Part shown: one piece after another, positions 28,499 to 37,559 of the stretch
Layout: the number at the start of each line of letters is the position of its first letter
Numbering within the stretch: the stretch's first letter is position 1
Assembly (NCBI RefSeq): GCF_958405655.1
Contig: NZ_CATYWO010000002.1
Span: forward strand, 1,091,214-1,155,213
From: Ralstonia condita
Lineage (GTDB): Bacteria; Pseudomonadota; Gammaproteobacteria; Burkholderiales; Burkholderiaceae
Length of the DNA: 64,000 nucleotides
Reading direction: 5' to 3'
Notes under the pieces: generated by a model
The model's database searches: none
Told to the model about the DNA's origin: nothing
What the model saw: the letters and a program-made list of their open reading frames with translations, nothing else
Made by a program: the position numbers and the translations under genes

Positions 28499-28912
28499 CT
28501 AACCCGCAGCTGGCGCGTCGGACCACGCGCAGCGGCTTGCCTGCACGCGGAAGCTTTCGGCCAGGGAAAGCAGGCGGTCGAGCGCCGCCTGCATGTGTGC
28601 CCCGCGCGCGTCGTCCGGACTGACGGTCTGTGCGAGGCGTTCAATGGCGCGCGCGGCATCCCCGATCAGCAGGTGCCCGAGCATGCGGGCGGAGCCGGCG
28701 ATGCGGTGCGCCGCCTCAATGACCAGCCTGTCGTCCTTGGCGCGGATCGCCTTGTCCAGGCTGACGAGATCCTGCTCCATCGTTTCAAAGAACAGGTTGA
28801 TGATGAAGCTCCATTGCGCGAGGTCGTCGCTGAACAGTTCGGTCAGCGTTGCGACCACTTGCGGCGGGAGCTGGGCGGCAATATCGGCGAGGGAGCTTGG
28901 GTGGGGCTGCAT
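28499..28912 (-). CDS. Orphan histidine phosphotransfer (HPt) domain protein
   Basis: A 137-residue all-helical protein with an HPt core: LTELFSDDLAQWSFIINLFFETMEQDLVSLDKAI and the phosphorylation motif AAHRIAGSARMLG, with His69 as the phospho-acceptor (consensus HxLKGSA). It would relay phosphate between a hybrid kinase and a response regulator, but no kinase or regulator gene is nearby. The start is uncertain: ATG 28912 gives the compact domain, while an upstream in-frame ATG at 29020 adds 36 atypical residues. Confidence 0.8.
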   Translation of the reverse strand: MQPHPSSLADIAAQLPPQVVATLTELFSDDLAQWSFIINLFFETMEQDLVSLDKAIRAKDDRLVIEAAHRIAGSARMLGHLLIGDAARAIERLAQTVSPDDARGAHMQAALDRLLSLAESFRVQASRCAWSDAPAAG

Positions 28913-29067
28913 GGCGGCGCGCGTGCAATCGAAAGGGATTTGCACTGTGCACGCCGGGCGCGCAGGCAGCCATGAGATTGGTCCGAATTTGCCGCCCATC
29001 CGACGCGGAGGCGGGCGCACCCCACAAGGAGGGCGGCGCCCGGCACTTCCGCGTGTGACGATACCGG

Positions 29068-32000
29068 TCAGGGCAGCATGGCAGCCGTCGGTGTCACGTC
29101 GGGTTCGCGCGGCGGGGTGGCGCGATGTCGGTGCGCCCAGGTGAATACCACGGGCAGCACGAGCAGCGTGAGGATTGTCGTCGTCACCATGCCGCCGACG
29201 ATCACGAGCGCAAGGGGCCGCTGCGCTTCCGAGCCGATGCTGTGCGACAGCGCCGCCGGCAGCAGGCCGAGGCCTGCCAGCATGGCGGTCATGATCACCG
29301 GCCGCAGCCGCAGCGCGGCGCCTTCCACCGTGGCCTCCCGCAAGTTCTCGGACTGCGCCAGGCGGTTGACATACGAGATCAGGATCACCCCGTCCTGGAT
29401 GGCGATGCCGAACAGCGACAGGAAGCCGATGCCCGCCGAGATCGACAGCGTCTCATGCGCGATATGCAGCGCCAGCAGCCCGCCGATGGCAGCAAAGGGC
29501 ACATTCAGCACCACCATCAGCGCGTCCTTGAAGTTGCCGAACGTGCTGTACAGCAGCAGGAAGATCACGAGAATCGTCAACGGCACGATCACCATCAGCT
29601 TGCCCTGGGCGACCTTCATCTCATTGAACTGGCCGTCCCACTTGACGGTGTAGCCCTCGGGCAGTTGCACGCTGTCGCCCACCACACGCTGCGCTTCGTC
29701 CACGGCGCTGCCCAGATCACGGCCGCGCACGCCGAACTTGATGGCGATATAGCGCTTGCCGAGTTCGCGGTAGATGAAGAACGGGCCATCGGTCATTTCC
29801 ACCTTGGCGATCATCGACAGCGGAATGTGTTGGCCATCGGGCGTATCGATCAGCAGCTCACGGATGGCGTCGTACGACGCACGTGCCTGCTGGTTCAGGC
29901 GCACCGCCAGGCCGAACGATTTCTCGCCCTCCAGGATCTGCGTGACCGGCGCGCCGCCAATGGCGTATTGCACGAGGTTCTGCACATCGCTCACGTTGAT
30001 GTTGAAGCGCGCAGCCGCCTGGCGGTCGATCGAAACGTTCAGCGTCGGCTGGCCCAGTTCGCGGAAGATGCCCACGTCCACCAGCCCCGGCACCTTCTTG
30101 AGCTGCGCCTGGATTTCGTTGGCCTTGGCTTCGAGCACGTTGAGGTCGTTGCCGAACAGCTTGACCGAGTTCTCGCCCTTCACGCCCGAGAGCGCTTCAT
30201 CCACGTTGTCCTGGATGTATTGCGAGAAGTTGTATTCGATACCGGGAATCTTCTCCAGACGCTTGGAAAGCCGCTCGACCAGCTTCGCCTTCGTCATGCC
30301 GGCGGGCCATTGGTCGGGCGGCGCGAAGTACAGGCCGTATTCCTGGTTGAACACGCCGGTGGAATCGGTGCCGTCATCGGGGCGGCCGATCTGCACCGAA
30401 ACCTGGTTGATTTCCGGCTGCTTGACGAAGTACGCGCGCAGGTCGTTGGCCACTGAAGATGAGTAATCGAGGTCGACCGTGTTGGGCAACGTAATGCGCA
30501 GCCACAGGTTGTTTTCTTCCAGCGTAGGGAGGAATTCCGTACCGAGGAAGGTGGCGCTATACAGCGTCAGAACGAGCGCTGTGATGGCGGTGGCAAACAC
30601 CGTCATCGGGCGTGCGATCAGCTTGCGCAGAACCGGCTTGTACCAGCGCAGGATGGCGGTGATGAACGCCGGCGAATGCGGATGCAGCGTCTTGCCGAAG
30701 ACGAACGACGTGGTGGCCGGCACGAAGGTCAGGCTCAGCACGATGGAGGCCAGCAGCGCAAAGCCCATCGTGAAGGCCATCGGCTTGAAGATGATGCCCT
30801 CCACGCCGCCAATGAAGAACAGCGGCGAATACGCCACGATGATGATGCCCGTGGAAAAGATCATCGCGCGCTGCACTTCGCTGGTCGCCTTGACGATGGC
30901 GTCGTCCAGCTTCTCGGCGCCTTCTTCCAGATGCCGCATGATGTTTTCCATCACGATCACGGCCGCATCGACGATCACCCCAAAGTCGATCGCCCCAAGC
31001 GAGATCAAATTGGCCGGCACATGGAAGTGCTCCATGCTGATGAACGACACGCACAGCGCCAGCGGAATCACCGCCGCGACCACGGCCGCCGCACGGAAAT
31101 TGCCCAGGAAGACGAACAGTACCGCCAGCACCAGCGAGATGCCCACTACCAGCGTGTGTTCGACCGTGCCCATGGTGATGTCGAGCAGTACCTGGCGGTC
31201 GTAGAACGGCTTGATCTGAACGCTCTTGGGCAGGATGCCGTTGTTCAGCTCCGTGACCTTTTCGCGCACCTTGGCCAGCACCTCGCTGGCATTGGCGTCG
31301 CGCTTGAGCAGCACGATGCCTTCGACCACGTCGGGCTGGTCGTTGTATTGCACCTGGCCCAGGCGCTGCACGTTGCCGATTTCCACCTCGGCAATGTCGC
31401 GCACACGCACCGGCACGCCGTTGTTGGCGGCCACCACCACGTTGCGGATGTCGTCCACCGTCTGCAGCAGGCCCACGCCGCGCACGACGAACTGTTGCTC
31501 GCCGTCGCGCAGCAGATTGCCGCCGGTGTTGTTGTTGGCGTTGCCGATGGCCGTGATGAGCTGCGAAAGCGTGATGCCGTACGACTGCAGCTTCGCCGGC
31601 GACGGCACGATGTGATACTCCTTCACCTTGCCGCCGAAGGAGCTGACATCGGCCACGCCCTGCACGTGCTTCAGCTCCTTGGTGATGTCGTAGTCCTGGT
31701 AGCTCTTGAGCGTGGTGAGGTCGACGCCGTCGCCCACGAGGCGAAAGCGCATGATCTCGCCGGTGGCGTCAGAGTCCGGGCTCAGCGACGGCTGCACACC
31801 GGTCGGCAAATTGGCTGCCGCCACGTATTGCGCAAAGTTCTGCCGCGCCTTGAAGCCGTCGGTGCCTTCCTTGAACTTGAGCGTGACCACCGACAGCCCG
31901 AACAGCGATACCGAGCGGAACGACTGCACATCCGGCACGCCGGCCAGCGCATTCTCGATCGGGATCGTGATCTGCTGTTCGACTTCGGTCGTGCTACGGC

Positions 32001-32163
32001 CCGGCCACTGCGTGATGGCCTGCACCGACAGCGGTGCCACGCCCGGATACGCCTGCAGCGGCAGCTCGCGAAACGCCAGCACGCCCGCCACCAGCAGCGC
32101 GATCGCCAGAAAGACAATCAGCAGCCGCCGCTTGAGAATGCCCGCGATGGGGTTGAAGCCCAT
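29068..32163 (-). CDS. Heavy-metal efflux RND pump (HME-RND inner-membrane subunit, CzcA-like)
   Basis: A 1031-residue RND permease with 12 membrane helices, two large periplasmic loops and the HME feature AIDFGVIVDAAVIVMEN in helix 4. Here D393, D399 and E406 match the Asp-Asp-Glu triad of the CzcA (HME1-3) type. The Met triad of CusA is not seen at the corresponding places (NLWLRIT, NVDEALSGV, ARFNINVSD), so Cu(I)/Ag(I) export is less likely than divalent-cation export. It would form a tripartite proton-driven pump with the next two genes. The start is two bases after the adaptor stop. Metal specificity is inferred. Confidence 0.9.
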   Translation of the reverse strand: MGFNPIAGILKRRLLIVFLAIALLVAGVLAFRELPLQAYPGVAPLSVQAITQWPGRSTTEVEQQITIPIENALAGVPDVQSFRSVSLFGLSVVTLKFKEGTDGFKARQNFAQYVAAANLPTGVQPSLSPDSDATGEIMRFRLVGDGVDLTTLKSYQDYDITKELKHVQGVADVSSFGGKVKEYHIVPSPAKLQSYGITLSQLITAIGNANNNTGGNLLRDGEQQFVVRGVGLLQTVDDIRNVVVAANNGVPVRVRDIAEVEIGNVQRLGQVQYNDQPDVVEGIVLLKRDANASEVLAKVREKVTELNNGILPKSVQIKPFYDRQVLLDITMGTVEHTLVVGISLVLAVLFVFLGNFRAAAVVAAVIPLALCVSFISMEHFHVPANLISLGAIDFGVIVDAAVIVMENIMRHLEEGAEKLDDAIVKATSEVQRAMIFSTGIIIVAYSPLFFIGGVEGIIFKPMAFTMGFALLASIVLSLTFVPATTSFVFGKTLHPHSPAFITAILRWYKPVLRKLIARPMTVFATAITALVLTLYSATFLGTEFLPTLEENNLWLRITLPNTVDLDYSSSVANDLRAYFVKQPEINQVSVQIGRPDDGTDSTGVFNQEYGLYFAPPDQWPAGMTKAKLVERLSKRLEKIPGIEYNFSQYIQDNVDEALSGVKGENSVKLFGNDLNVLEAKANEIQAQLKKVPGLVDVGIFRELGQPTLNVSIDRQAAARFNINVSDVQNLVQYAIGGAPVTQILEGEKSFGLAVRLNQQARASYDAIRELLIDTPDGQHIPLSMIAKVEMTDGPFFIYRELGKRYIAIKFGVRGRDLGSAVDEAQRVVGDSVQLPEGYTVKWDGQFNEMKVAQGKLMVIVPLTILVIFLLLYSTFGNFKDALMVVLNVPFAAIGGLLALHIAHETLSISAGIGFLSLFGIAIQDGVILISYVNRLAQSENLREATVEGAALRLRPVIMTAMLAGLGLLPAALSHSIGSEAQRPLALVIVGGMVTTTILTLLVLPVVFTWAHRHRATPPREPDVTPTAAMLP

Positions 32164-32165
32164 GC

Positions 32166-33311
32166 CTACGCCCCCGCCTTGACGATCATCTCGTTGAGCA
32201 GCGCGGCGCCGCGCACGACTACCTGCGACGAAGCCTCAAGCCCCGCCGTCACAGCAAAGTCACCGTCGGTGCCGGTGTCCTTGCCGTGCACTTCCACGCG
32301 CTTGAAGTGCGTGGCATCGCTTTGGACGATCACGAAGTAGCTGCCGTGGTCTTTCACCAGCGCCGACTTTGGCACCACCGTGGCCTGGCCGCTGCCGGTC
32401 TGGATGCGCGCCGTGGCGTACATCTCGGGGCGCAGCAGGCCGTCGGTGTTGGGCACGTCGCAGCGCACGGTCAACGTGTGCGTTGCCGGGTCGATGTTCG
32501 GGGCGATAAAGCTCACGCGGCCGGTGAACTCGCGGTCCGGATACGCCGAGGTATGCAGCGAGATCGGCTGGCCAATACGCACGCTGGCAATGTCGTTTTC
32601 ATACACATTGCCCGTGAACCACAGCACACGCGTGTCGACGATGCTCATGAACGAGTCGCCCACGTTCAGGAAGGCGCCCGGGTCCATGTTGCGCTTGACG
32701 ATCGTGCCCGAGATGGGTGCGCGCAGCGTCAGATGTTCAGCCGGCGTGCCGCGCTTGGCGATCTGCGCGACATCGGCATCGGACATGCCCAGCACGTGCA
32801 GGCGGCCGGCGGCGGACTGCACCGTGGCGTCGGCATCGTCCTGCAGATCCTTCATGTTGGAGCCCTTGAGCTGGCGGGCGGTACTCAGCGCCAGCAGGTA
32901 TTCCTTCTGTGCGGAGATGAAATCCGGTGCGTACAGCTGGGCAATCGGCTGGCCCTCGCGCACCTGCGCACCTTCGAACAGGAGGATCTGGTCCAGCCGG
33001 CCAGCCACGCGCGCCGATGCCAGCTTGGTGCGCTCGGCGTTGTAGGCGAGCTTGCCGGGCGTGGACAGCTCCACCGGTACGGAAAGCTGACTGACCTGCG
33101 CGACCTTCACCTGCTGCGGGTCGAAGCCGCCGGCGGGAATTTCCACGGAGTCGGGCTTGGCGCGCGCCGTGGCTGCAGGAGCGGATGCGGTGGCAGCAGG
33201 TTTCACGGTTTCGGCCGGCACGGCGGCGGGCCACTTGCGTCCGACCACTACACCGACAGCAAGGGCTGCGGCCAAGGCGATGACTGCCACAACGGGAGAA
33301 AACGTCTTCAT
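32166..33311 (-). CDS. RND efflux periplasmic adaptor (membrane fusion protein)
   Basis: A 381-residue protein with one N-terminal membrane anchor (VVAVIALAAALAVGVVVG). It has typical adaptor parts: the barrel-sandwich half LSVPVELSTPGKLAYNAERTKLASARVAGRLDQILLFEGAQVREGQPIAQLYAPD, a helical hairpin (about 130-190), LRAPISGTIVKRNMDPGAFLNVG, and a beta-barrel and membrane-proximal domain. It links the inner-membrane pump to the outer-membrane channel. It lies between the TolC-type gene (4 bp away) and the pump gene (2 bp away), as in czcCBA and cusCFBA operons. No N-terminal His-rich metal-binding extension is present. Confidence 0.9.
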   Translation of the reverse strand: MKTFSPVVAVIALAAALAVGVVVGRKWPAAVPAETVKPAATASAPAATARAKPDSVEIPAGGFDPQQVKVAQVSQLSVPVELSTPGKLAYNAERTKLASARVAGRLDQILLFEGAQVREGQPIAQLYAPDFISAQKEYLLALSTARQLKGSNMKDLQDDADATVQSAAGRLHVLGMSDADVAQIAKRGTPAEHLTLRAPISGTIVKRNMDPGAFLNVGDSFMSIVDTRVLWFTGNVYENDIASVRIGQPISLHTSAYPDREFTGRVSFIAPNIDPATHTLTVRCDVPNTDGLLRPEMYATARIQTGSGQATVVPKSALVKDHGSYFVIVQSDATHFKRVEVHGKDTGTDGDFAVTAGLEASSQVVVRGAALLNEMIVKAGA

Positions 33312-33315
33312 GATG

Positions 33316-34680
33316 TTATTGAGCTTGAACCGGCGAGCGACCCGTGGCCGCGAGCAGCGCGTGATAGGCCTGCAAGGCCATGGCCTGAGCCTGGGCGACC
33401 GACAGTTCGGCGTTCTTGAGCGCGCCCTGGGCAGTGAGCAGGTCGTTGAAATCGGCGTTGTTGCTGGCGTAGTTGGTCATCGTCACGCGATAGGCCGCCA
33501 GCGCCTGCGGCAGTTGCCGCTGCTTGTTGAAGTCGAGCTGGGCAAGCGTCTGGCGCAGCGTGTTGTAGGCGGTATCGACGGCCAGCAGCGTCTGCTGGCG
33601 CACCGATACATCATTGGCTTCGGTGGCAATCTGGCTTTCCACTGCCTGGTTCACGCCGTATTTTTCCTTGGTGAAGAACCAGAATGGAATGATCACGTCC
33701 AGTTCAAGTTGGTAGCTGTTCGGACGCACGCCGTACGGCGGGTTGTCCGTGGAGACGGTGGCGATGACCTGGAAGTCGGGCAGATACGCCTTGCGCGCCA
33801 GCGCCACGCTCTTGCGCGCCGCGTCCATCAGCTCGGCCGAGGCCTTGATCGACGGATGCTCGCGCAGCGCCTGGTTTTCCAGTTCCGGCAAGGGCTCTTC
33901 CGGCAGGTGCACGGATTCGTCGTCGGCGCGCAGCACGAGCGGAAAGCTCGGGTCCTTGCCGATCAGGGTGTTCAGCGTCTGCAGCGTGCTGTCGTACTGG
34001 CGTTGTGCAGAAAAGAGGTCGTTCTGCGCGCTGCTCTGCATCACCTGCGCGTTGAGGAAATCGGCATAGGCTGCCGCATTGTTGGCATACCGCACGCGGG
34101 CGACCTGCTTGACCTGTTCCAGGCGCGTGATGGCCAGCTTCTGCACGTCGATCTGCTTTTGCAGGGCGATGGCCTGGTAGTACGTCGTGGAAAGCTGGGC
34201 GTAAAGCTGCAGGTACAGCGCGTCATTCTGCGCGTTGAGCGATTCGGCCTGGCGATCGGCAATTTCCGCGGCCAGCGTCTTCTTGCCCGGAAACGGAATC
34301 TGCTGCGTGAGGTTGTACTGGCTGCCGCCCGCGCGGTTCACGGCCAGTGGAAAGCCCTTGGGAATGCTGTTCCAGATGTAGCCAACCTGCGGGTTGTTGG
34401 GGGCGGCCAGCTGCGGCGGGATCGATTTGGCCGACAGGTAGTTGTGTCGCCCCTGAATCAGCTGAGGGTTGTTGCTCTTGAGCTCTTCCAGGAGTTCAAC
34501 GAGGTTGAAACCCGGACCCGTCACGCCCGGCTTCGCGGGGGCAACCGGCGGCATGGTCGCGACCGGCATGCTGGCGGCAGCCGGCGCCGGTGGCGTTGCC
34601 CAGGCAGCACTGGGCGACAGGCACGCGGCAGCACACAGCACGGCCCACGCCCGTGGATGAAAGGCACACCAATGTTTCAC
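33316..34680 (-). CDS. TolC-type outer-membrane efflux channel (CzcC/CusC-like)
   Basis: A 454-residue outer-membrane factor. It has a signal peptide (AVLCAAACLSPSAAWA), a repeated helix-rich architecture with LVELLEELKSNNPQLIQGRHNYLSAKS and a second repeat ALREHPSIKASAELMDAARKSVALARKAYLPDFQV. No lipobox cysteine is evident. The GTG start at 34680 is chosen because GGGGAG lies 9 nt upstream and gives a good signal peptide. It is the first gene of the three-gene RND efflux operon. Confidence 0.88.
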   Translation of the reverse strand: MKHWCAFHPRAWAVLCAAACLSPSAAWATPPAPAAASMPVATMPPVAPAKPGVTGPGFNLVELLEELKSNNPQLIQGRHNYLSAKSIPPQLAAPNNPQVGYIWNSIPKGFPLAVNRAGGSQYNLTQQIPFPGKKTLAAEIADRQAESLNAQNDALYLQLYAQLSTTYYQAIALQKQIDVQKLAITRLEQVKQVARVRYANNAAAYADFLNAQVMQSSAQNDLFSAQRQYDSTLQTLNTLIGKDPSFPLVLRADDESVHLPEEPLPELENQALREHPSIKASAELMDAARKSVALARKAYLPDFQVIATVSTDNPPYGVRPNSYQLELDVIIPFWFFTKEKYGVNQAVESQIATEANDVSVRQQTLLAVDTAYNTLRQTLAQLDFNKQRQLPQALAAYRVTMTNYASNNADFNDLLTAQGALKNAELSVAQAQAMALQAYHALLAATGRSPVQAQ

Positions 34681-34832
34681 TGCAGCAGACTCCCCTTGAG
34701 ACGGGAGCGTTTGTACCGGGACGATCTTTCAAGCGCCTTTCACGGGTGAGCAAGCCGTTGGGCGCGCGGCAACTGGCACAACCGCTTCGCGGCGGCATTC
34801 TGCGACAGGGATATGACAGGACGAGGAGTCCG

Positions 34833-34852
34833 CCGGGCGCCGTTGCGCCCGG
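34833..34852 (-). terminator. Putative terminator after the BON lipoprotein gene
   Basis: Arms CCGGGCGC (34833-34840) and GCGCCCGG (34845-34852) form a perfect 8-bp stem with a CGTT loop, 70 bp beyond the stop of the BON gene. No U tract follows. The rest of the gap to the TolC-type gene (34681-34921) should hold the efflux operon promoter, which I could not define. Confidence 0.4.
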
Positions 34853-34921
34853 AGGGGCGCAGGATGAGCGGCTGCACGCTGGCGTCTGGCGTGACGCCGG
34901 TGGAGGTGCTGTCGCGGTCGC

Positions 34922-35335
34922 TTACCGTGCCGCCGGGGCGCTGGCCGGTGCGGGCGGCAACCCTGATGGAATCAGCGGGCCGCCCCCCAGCACCTGCTGG
35001 CGCGAGAGGACACGCAACTGGTTGTCGAATTTCGCCGGGTCCACAAAGCGCTTGACGTCTTCACCGGCGCGACGGGCCATTTCCGGGGTATCCACCCAGC
35101 CGGTCAGGGAGACTTTGCCGTCAGGCGTCGTATGGATGCGGATCTGGCGCGGGTTGAGCGCCGTGTCCTGATCCAGCGCCGCCTTCACCTGGTAGGACAG
35201 CAGCGAGTCATCAGACATGCGGGCGCCGGCACTGTTTGGGCCATCGCCCAGGGCGCAGGCCGTGAGGAGGACTGCCGCGCCGATCACAGCCACAGCTCCG
35301 GCCGGCGACACGAAAGACAACGGAGGAAAGCGCAT
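34922..35335 (-). CDS. BON-domain lipoprotein
   Basis: A 137-residue protein. It has a hydrophobic leader ending in the lipobox LTAC (AGAVAVIGAAVLLTACALG), then a BON domain (SDDSLLSYQVKAALDQDTALNPRQIRIHTTPDGKVSLTGWVDTPEMARRAGEDVKRF). BON domains bind lipids and occur in envelope-stress proteins such as OsmY. The C-terminal tail is Pro/Ala-rich. Stop and downstream hairpin suggest a single-gene unit. It lies between the RND pump operon and the bufferin operon, on the same strand. Confidence 0.85.
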   Translation of the reverse strand: MRFPPLSFVSPAGAVAVIGAAVLLTACALGDGPNSAGARMSDDSLLSYQVKAALDQDTALNPRQIRIHTTPDGKVSLTGWVDTPEMARRAGEDVKRFVDPAKFDNQLRVLSRQQVLGGGPLIPSGLPPAPASAPAAR

Positions 35336-35420
35336 CGATGCACCTGATCAGAGTGGCAACGGACCTCCATGATAAGCCCGCCGCCGGGGCGCACACGCGA
35401 TGTGCCACGCCGCCCCCCCG

Positions 35421-35912
35421 TCAGCAGACATGGCTGGGGCTGGGCGCATGGGTGCGCCGACGCTGCCAGAGCGTCTGCACAGCCAGCCAGCCTGGTCCCG
35501 CTGACGCCACGATGGTGATCAGCAGGCCCCATACAAAGTGGAACTCGATGGCTGAAGGCGACAGGCTTGCCCAGTACGACAGTGCGGCCACCAGATTGAC
35601 GAAGAACAATCCGGCCGCCGCCAGCCGGGGCAGGATGCCGATCAGCATCAGCGACGGAAAGACGAGCTCGCCAAACGTCCCCATCGCCGCCGCGAGCATG
35701 GGCGGGAGCAATGGCACCTTGTATTCCTCGGCAAAGAGCAGCACGGTGGTGTCCCAGTCGTGCAGCTTTGTCAGGCCGGAGCGGAAGAACACATAAAAGA
35801 GATACGCACGCGCCACCAGCAGGAGACCGGCGAACAGGCCGCTCTGGGGGCCGGTGAAACGGTCGATCAGGGTGCGCAAATGCGTCAGGCGGGCGAGGGC
35901 GGCGGGTTTCAT
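35421..35912 (-). CDS. bufD: DoxX family membrane protein of the bufferin operon
   Basis: A 163-residue integral membrane protein with four hydrophobic helices (LLLVARAYLFYVFFRSGLTKL, MLAAAMGTFGELVFPSLMLIGIL, AAGLFFVNLVAAL, and a C-terminal helix). The DoxX signature RSGLTKLHDWD is present. Its start codon overlaps the stop of the DUF2063 gene (ATGA), so it is the last gene of the bufA-bufB-bufC-bufD operon. DoxX proteins are common fourth members of bufferin gene sets; the role there is unclear, perhaps in redox or metal handling at the membrane. The symbol is assigned from operon context. Confidence 0.8.
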   Translation of the reverse strand: MKPAALARLTHLRTLIDRFTGPQSGLFAGLLLVARAYLFYVFFRSGLTKLHDWDTTVLLFAEEYKVPLLPPMLAAAMGTFGELVFPSLMLIGILPRLAAAGLFFVNLVAALSYWASLSPSAIEFHFVWGLLITIVASAGPGWLAVQTLWQRRRTHAPSPSHVC

Positions 35913-36676
35913 GGTGTATCTCCTGGGTCGGATGCAGGGTGTGCGGACAACCTGAGCAGCCCTGCGTGGTGGAGGCTGGTCAGGCTGGCGGTGAGATTGA
36001 AGTCCGCGCAGCGATCCAGCGTTTGTGTGAGTGCTGCTTCGAGCGATGCGGTGCCTGCGCAGGCCTCCAGAAAGGCGGCCGTGTGCGCGTCCACGTCGAG
36101 CACGACGACGCGGTGGTCACGCACGGTGACGATGGCGGCTTCACTGGTGGCAAGGTCGATGTCGGTCAGGGCGATGGAGGCGCTGGGCTGATGCGCGCGC
36201 CAGATCGATACAACGGGCCATGCCGAGGCGAGGCACCACGCGCCATCAACAAGACCAGCGCGCAGGGCATGCGTTGGCTGCGCGAGCAGGACGCCTGGCG
36301 TCGTGGCATCCGGCAGCGCGGGGTCTGCATCGGGCGCGTAATGTGCCCAGTGCACCCGCCATTCCAGCCGCGCCACATCGGCCAGGTATGGCACGCTGCT
36401 CGCCAGCGGTGAATGCGCGATCACATCGGGTACCGCGTCACCGTAGCGATGGAGGTTTGGCGAGGTGGAGCGCTGTACGGCGAGGGTCTCGTGCACGATC
36501 GCATCGAAGCACGCTTCGCCAACCAACGCCCGGCACACGGGGTACGCACCGGCCAACGCATTGCGCAGGATGGCCAGGCGCGCGTTGTGATAGACCGCCA
36601 CGCCACGCGGCGCATCGATCATCGAGGGCGTCGTGAGCGCGCCGATCAGTCCTGCTTGCCAATCACGCAGTTGCAT
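35909..36676 (-). CDS. bufC: DUF2063-type partner protein of an MNIO enzyme
   Basis: A 255-residue protein. The N-terminal DUF2063 DNA-binding-like fold reads LRDWQAGLIGAL, GVAVYHNARLAILRNALAGAYPVCRALVGEACF and HRYGDAVPDVIAHSPLASSVPYLADVARLEWR. In characterised MNIO pathways (methanobactin MbnC, bufferin BufC) the partner binds the precursor peptide and docks it on the enzyme; the DNA-binding label in databases is misleading. It starts 14 bp inside the end of bufB and overlaps bufD by four bases, so stoichiometric coupling is expected. No signal peptide is seen. Confidence 0.82.
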   Translation of the reverse strand: MQLRDWQAGLIGALTTPSMIDAPRGVAVYHNARLAILRNALAGAYPVCRALVGEACFDAIVHETLAVQRSTSPNLHRYGDAVPDVIAHSPLASSVPYLADVARLEWRVHWAHYAPDADPALPDATTPGVLLAQPTHALRAGLVDGAWCLASAWPVVSIWRAHQPSASIALTDIDLATSEAAIVTVRDHRVVVLDVDAHTAAFLEACAGTASLEAALTQTLDRCADFNLTASLTSLHHAGLLRLSAHPASDPGDTP

Positions 36677-37532
36677 GGCGGGCCTCCGCGAGCGCGGCGT
36701 AGCCGTGACGATCGAGGACGCGTTGGGCCCGTTCGACTTCCTCAAGCAGGACGTGCACGGGCGGAAGATCCGCGTCCCATTCGATGAGTGTGGGGCGCGG
36801 GCCGTGTGCGGCGATCCACGCGCTGTAAATCGTCCACACGGGCGGATGCACGGGCGCGTTGTGGGTGTCGATCAGCATGCCGTCTTCCTCGCTGAAGCCC
36901 GCGAGGTGAATCTCCCCAACCTGGGTGGGGTCCACGTCGGCAAGCACTGATTCGACCGTTACGCCATGGTTGACGCTGTTGACGTACAGGTTGTTGAGGT
37001 CGAGCAGGATGCCGCAGCCGGTGCGGCGCGCCAGCGCGGTCAGGAAGGCGCCTTCGGAGAGGGCTTCATCGGCATCGACCAGCGTGCGGCAGTCGATGTA
37101 GGCGGCGATGTTCTCGATCAGCAGCGGCCGCTTGAGGATGTCCTGCGCTCGCTGGATGTTGGCGCAGACCACGTCGAACGACTCGCGGGAATAGGGCAGC
37201 GGCAACAGATCGTTGACGACCTGCGCCCCGCTGCGGTTGAAGCACAGGTGTTCGGAGATGGCCGCGGGGGCAATCGCGTCGGCCAGCGCGGCGATGGCGC
37301 GCACGTGCTCGACATCCAGTCCCTCGGCATTGCCAAGCCCCATTCCCACGCCATGCAGGCTGACGGGCTGGTGTGCCCGGGCAGCCAGCAGCGCGGCGCG
37401 GGCCGGGCCGCCATACAGATAGTTCTCGCTGTGCACTTCCACCCACGGGAAGCGCGCCTGCCTGTGCAGCAGGGCGGGAAAGTACGGTGCGCGCAGGCCG
37501 GCGCCAGCGCACGCTGGTAGGGTTGTCTGCAT
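36663..37532 (-). CDS. bufB: DUF692 multinuclear non-heme iron oxidase (MNIO), bufferin-maturing enzyme
   Basis: A 289-residue cytosolic TIM-barrel enzyme. Conserved residues fit the MNIO (MbnB-like) metal centre: VHSENYLYGG (H34, E36), SLHGVGMGLG (H60), ISEHLCF (E94, H95), LLIENIAAY (E140), LLDLNNLYVN (D178), EIHLAGF (H209), and D222-H224, E251, D253. In the bufferin pathway the enzyme converts core cysteines of the DUF2282 precursor into thiooxazole groups before export (family knowledge). It lies 27 bp after the precursor gene and overlaps bufC by 14 bp. Confidence 0.88.
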   Translation of the reverse strand: MQTTLPACAGAGLRAPYFPALLHRQARFPWVEVHSENYLYGGPARAALLAARAHQPVSLHGVGMGLGNAEGLDVEHVRAIAALADAIAPAAISEHLCFNRSGAQVVNDLLPLPYSRESFDVVCANIQRAQDILKRPLLIENIAAYIDCRTLVDADEALSEGAFLTALARRTGCGILLDLNNLYVNSVNHGVTVESVLADVDPTQVGEIHLAGFSEEDGMLIDTHNAPVHPPVWTIYSAWIAAHGPRPTLIEWDADLPPVHVLLEEVERAQRVLDRHGYAALAEARHATA

Positions 37533-37559
37533 GGCGGTGCCCCAGTGTCGAACGCGGCC

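Noticed and set aside
30676..32340. A long plus-strand frame opposite the RND pump
   Set aside because: Shadow frame, His- and Gln-rich artefact of antisense translation.
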